IMG/VR virus record: IMGVR_UViG_3300020215_000108
Span: 1-34,308 of that record
From: a virus
Direction: 5' to 3' (one strand)
Length of the DNA: 34,308 bases
Made by a program: the position numbers and the translations under genes. The notes beneath the pieces were generated by a model. The model saw only the letters and a list, made by a program, of their open reading frames with translations. It had not been told where the DNA came from and searched no databases. Shown here piece by piece: positions 33,468 to 34,308 of this stretch. The first letter of the stretch is position 1; each line of letters opens with the position of its first letter.

Positions 33468-34308
33468 TTAGCTATCAACAGCGGCGCTGTAGAAATGGGT
33501 CAACATGCCGTGCTGCTTATTGTTGTAGAAAATTTTCTTGATATCGTGCTTCATCGTGATACCAACACCATTCTGGTGTTCGTAGTCGTCTTCTTTACGG
33601 CGCTTGAACGAGGCCAGTCGGCCAATACCAAAGCCAACAGCCTGAGCGCCACAGAAAAAGCCGATACCAACGCGGGAAGAGCTATTACCACCGGTAGCCA
33701 AGCTATCAGCGCCCGCATTCGCGCCCCAAACGCCATCCCAAGGTGAACCAGAGCTATCGCCATCAATGAACTTGGCGATATCCGGAACCTTCTTGATGAT
33801 GACGCCGCTATACAGAAGGTCACCACCAGTGAAGATCGGGTTATCCATTACTTCACGGGGGCGGGCCTCGCGGTTAGCTTGCGCAATCGTGGTGTCCGCC
33901 TGAAGATCTCGGAAACCAAACTGATCACAGAAGAACACGTACCACGGCTCATCGCCTTTCACCATGATCGGGCGGATCAAAGGATTGGCGCTTTCCGCCA
34001 TACGCTTCATCAGCAAAATACGTGACGCGGTCAACTTATCGTTGGTCGTGTCGATATTCGCCAAAGAAGAGGTATGGTTTCCAGCAGACAGGTTCGACTT
34101 TGCAGCACCGTACAGGATGCGATCCTGATTGTTGGTGTTCCAAGTATCAAACGCAGCCGCAGTGGCAGCCGATGACCCGTAAGCGCCAACGCTTCCACCG
34201 TAGTTGTAATACGTGCCGGAAGCCTCAATCGCACCCATCGCCTGTATGATCTGATCGCGTTTCCACTCCAGCGCCCAATTCATTAGGGCCGGTTTGGCTT
34301 CCTCGAAC
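33468..34308 (-). CDS. Major capsid protein, N4-gp56 (DUF4043) family (partial)
   Basis: The frame is open to the right edge, so the start is outside. 280 residues are visible; a Met at 34283 is internal, since in-frame codons continue upstream (FEEAKPAL). Features: RILLMKRMAESANPLIRPIM, EPWYVFFCDQFGFRDLQAD, NREARPREVMDNPIFTGGDL, YSGVIIKKVPDI, FFCGAQAVGFGIGRLASFKR, and DYEHQNGVGITMKHDIKKIF. This is the PIFTGG..G.YNGV...P...GAQA pattern of N4-gp56 major capsid proteins. It forms the head shell and has no P22 coat likeness. Confidence 0.85.
   Translation of the reverse strand, partial: FEEAKPALMNWALEWKRDQIIQAMGAIEASGTYYNYGGSVGAYGSSAATAAAFDTWNTNNQDRILYGAAKSNLSAGNHTSSLANIDTTNDKLTASRILLMKRMAESANPLIRPIMVKGDEPWYVFFCDQFGFRDLQADTTIAQANREARPREVMDNPIFTGGDLLYSGVIIKKVPDIAKFIDGDSSGSPWDGVWGANAGADSLATGGNSSSRVGIGFFCGAQAVGFGIGRLASFKRRKEDDYEHQNGVGITMKHDIKKIFYNNKQHGMLTHFYSAAVDS

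Noticed and set aside
1-34308. CRISPR arrays, tRNA genes and insertion sequences
   Set aside because: No regularly spaced repeats, cloverleaf with CCA-type ends, or transposase-like frames with terminal repeats were seen.

Overview
The window reads as most of a temperate, lambda-organised phage with a P22-type short tail, infecting a gammaproteobacterium. The host genus cannot be fixed from sequence. Support: lambda-type Int and Xis, a Bet-like annealase beside a RecE-like nuclease, NinB and NinG, a Q-like gene next to a promoter-terminator pair, and a P22-ordered tail and ejection block. Int (ends 23040) is followed by phage tail genes rather than host DNA, so the sequence looks like a free, circularly permuted or metagenome-assembled phage genome, not a prophage cut at attL/attR.

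Layout. 1-197: 3' end of an unidentified + strand gene. 203-2643 (- strand): lysis and membrane cassette (M15 endolysin, small lipoprotein, DUF1328 membrane protein, four-helix membrane protein, 3TM holin). 2656-2748: late promoter followed by an intrinsic terminator, the pR'/tR' arrangement. 2764-3177: Q-like antiterminator. 3110-10840 (- strand): leftward early operon of small, mostly overlapping genes, with NinG, NinB, DUF2158, helix-turn-helix proteins, lambda P-like and DnaT/O-like replication proteins, a GIY-YIG nuclease and ribbon-helix-helix proteins. 10974-13300: immunity region. 13337-23040 (+ strand): rightward early operon with many small hypothetical genes, RecE-like nuclease, Bet, an XRE regulator, Xis and Int. 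23041-23267: candidate attP interval. 23268-34308 (- strand): late structural genes, read right to left as N4-gp56-type major capsid protein, decoration-like protein, terminator, Rossmann-like protein, gp4-like, gp10, gp14-like, gp7-like, gp20-like and gp16-like proteins, then tail fibre genes. One + strand lipoprotein gene (24214-24762) interrupts this block.

Control. Five 14-bp sites of the form AGTA-N6-TACT lie in two places: three between the divergent Cro-like and repressor genes (11189-11246), and two straddling the -35 and -10 of a strong promoter (13252-13298). This matches lambda OR (three sites) and OL. The repressor is short and has no LexA-type peptidase domain. Between it and the rightward promoter, where lambda carries rexAB and BTP1 carries bstA, is a 384-residue protein with an N-terminal helix-turn-helix. 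Two perfect palindromes of a different sequence sit just upstream of it.

Most interesting points: the two-operator-family immunity region and its HTH-fusion gene; the cargo lipoprotein with a zinc-protease HExxH motif and a 9-bp inverted repeat before its start; the N4-type capsid on a P22-type tail with no visible tail needle; and an integrase with Tyr at the usual His of the HxxR box. At least ten small genes of 29-57 codons fit between or overlap their neighbours.
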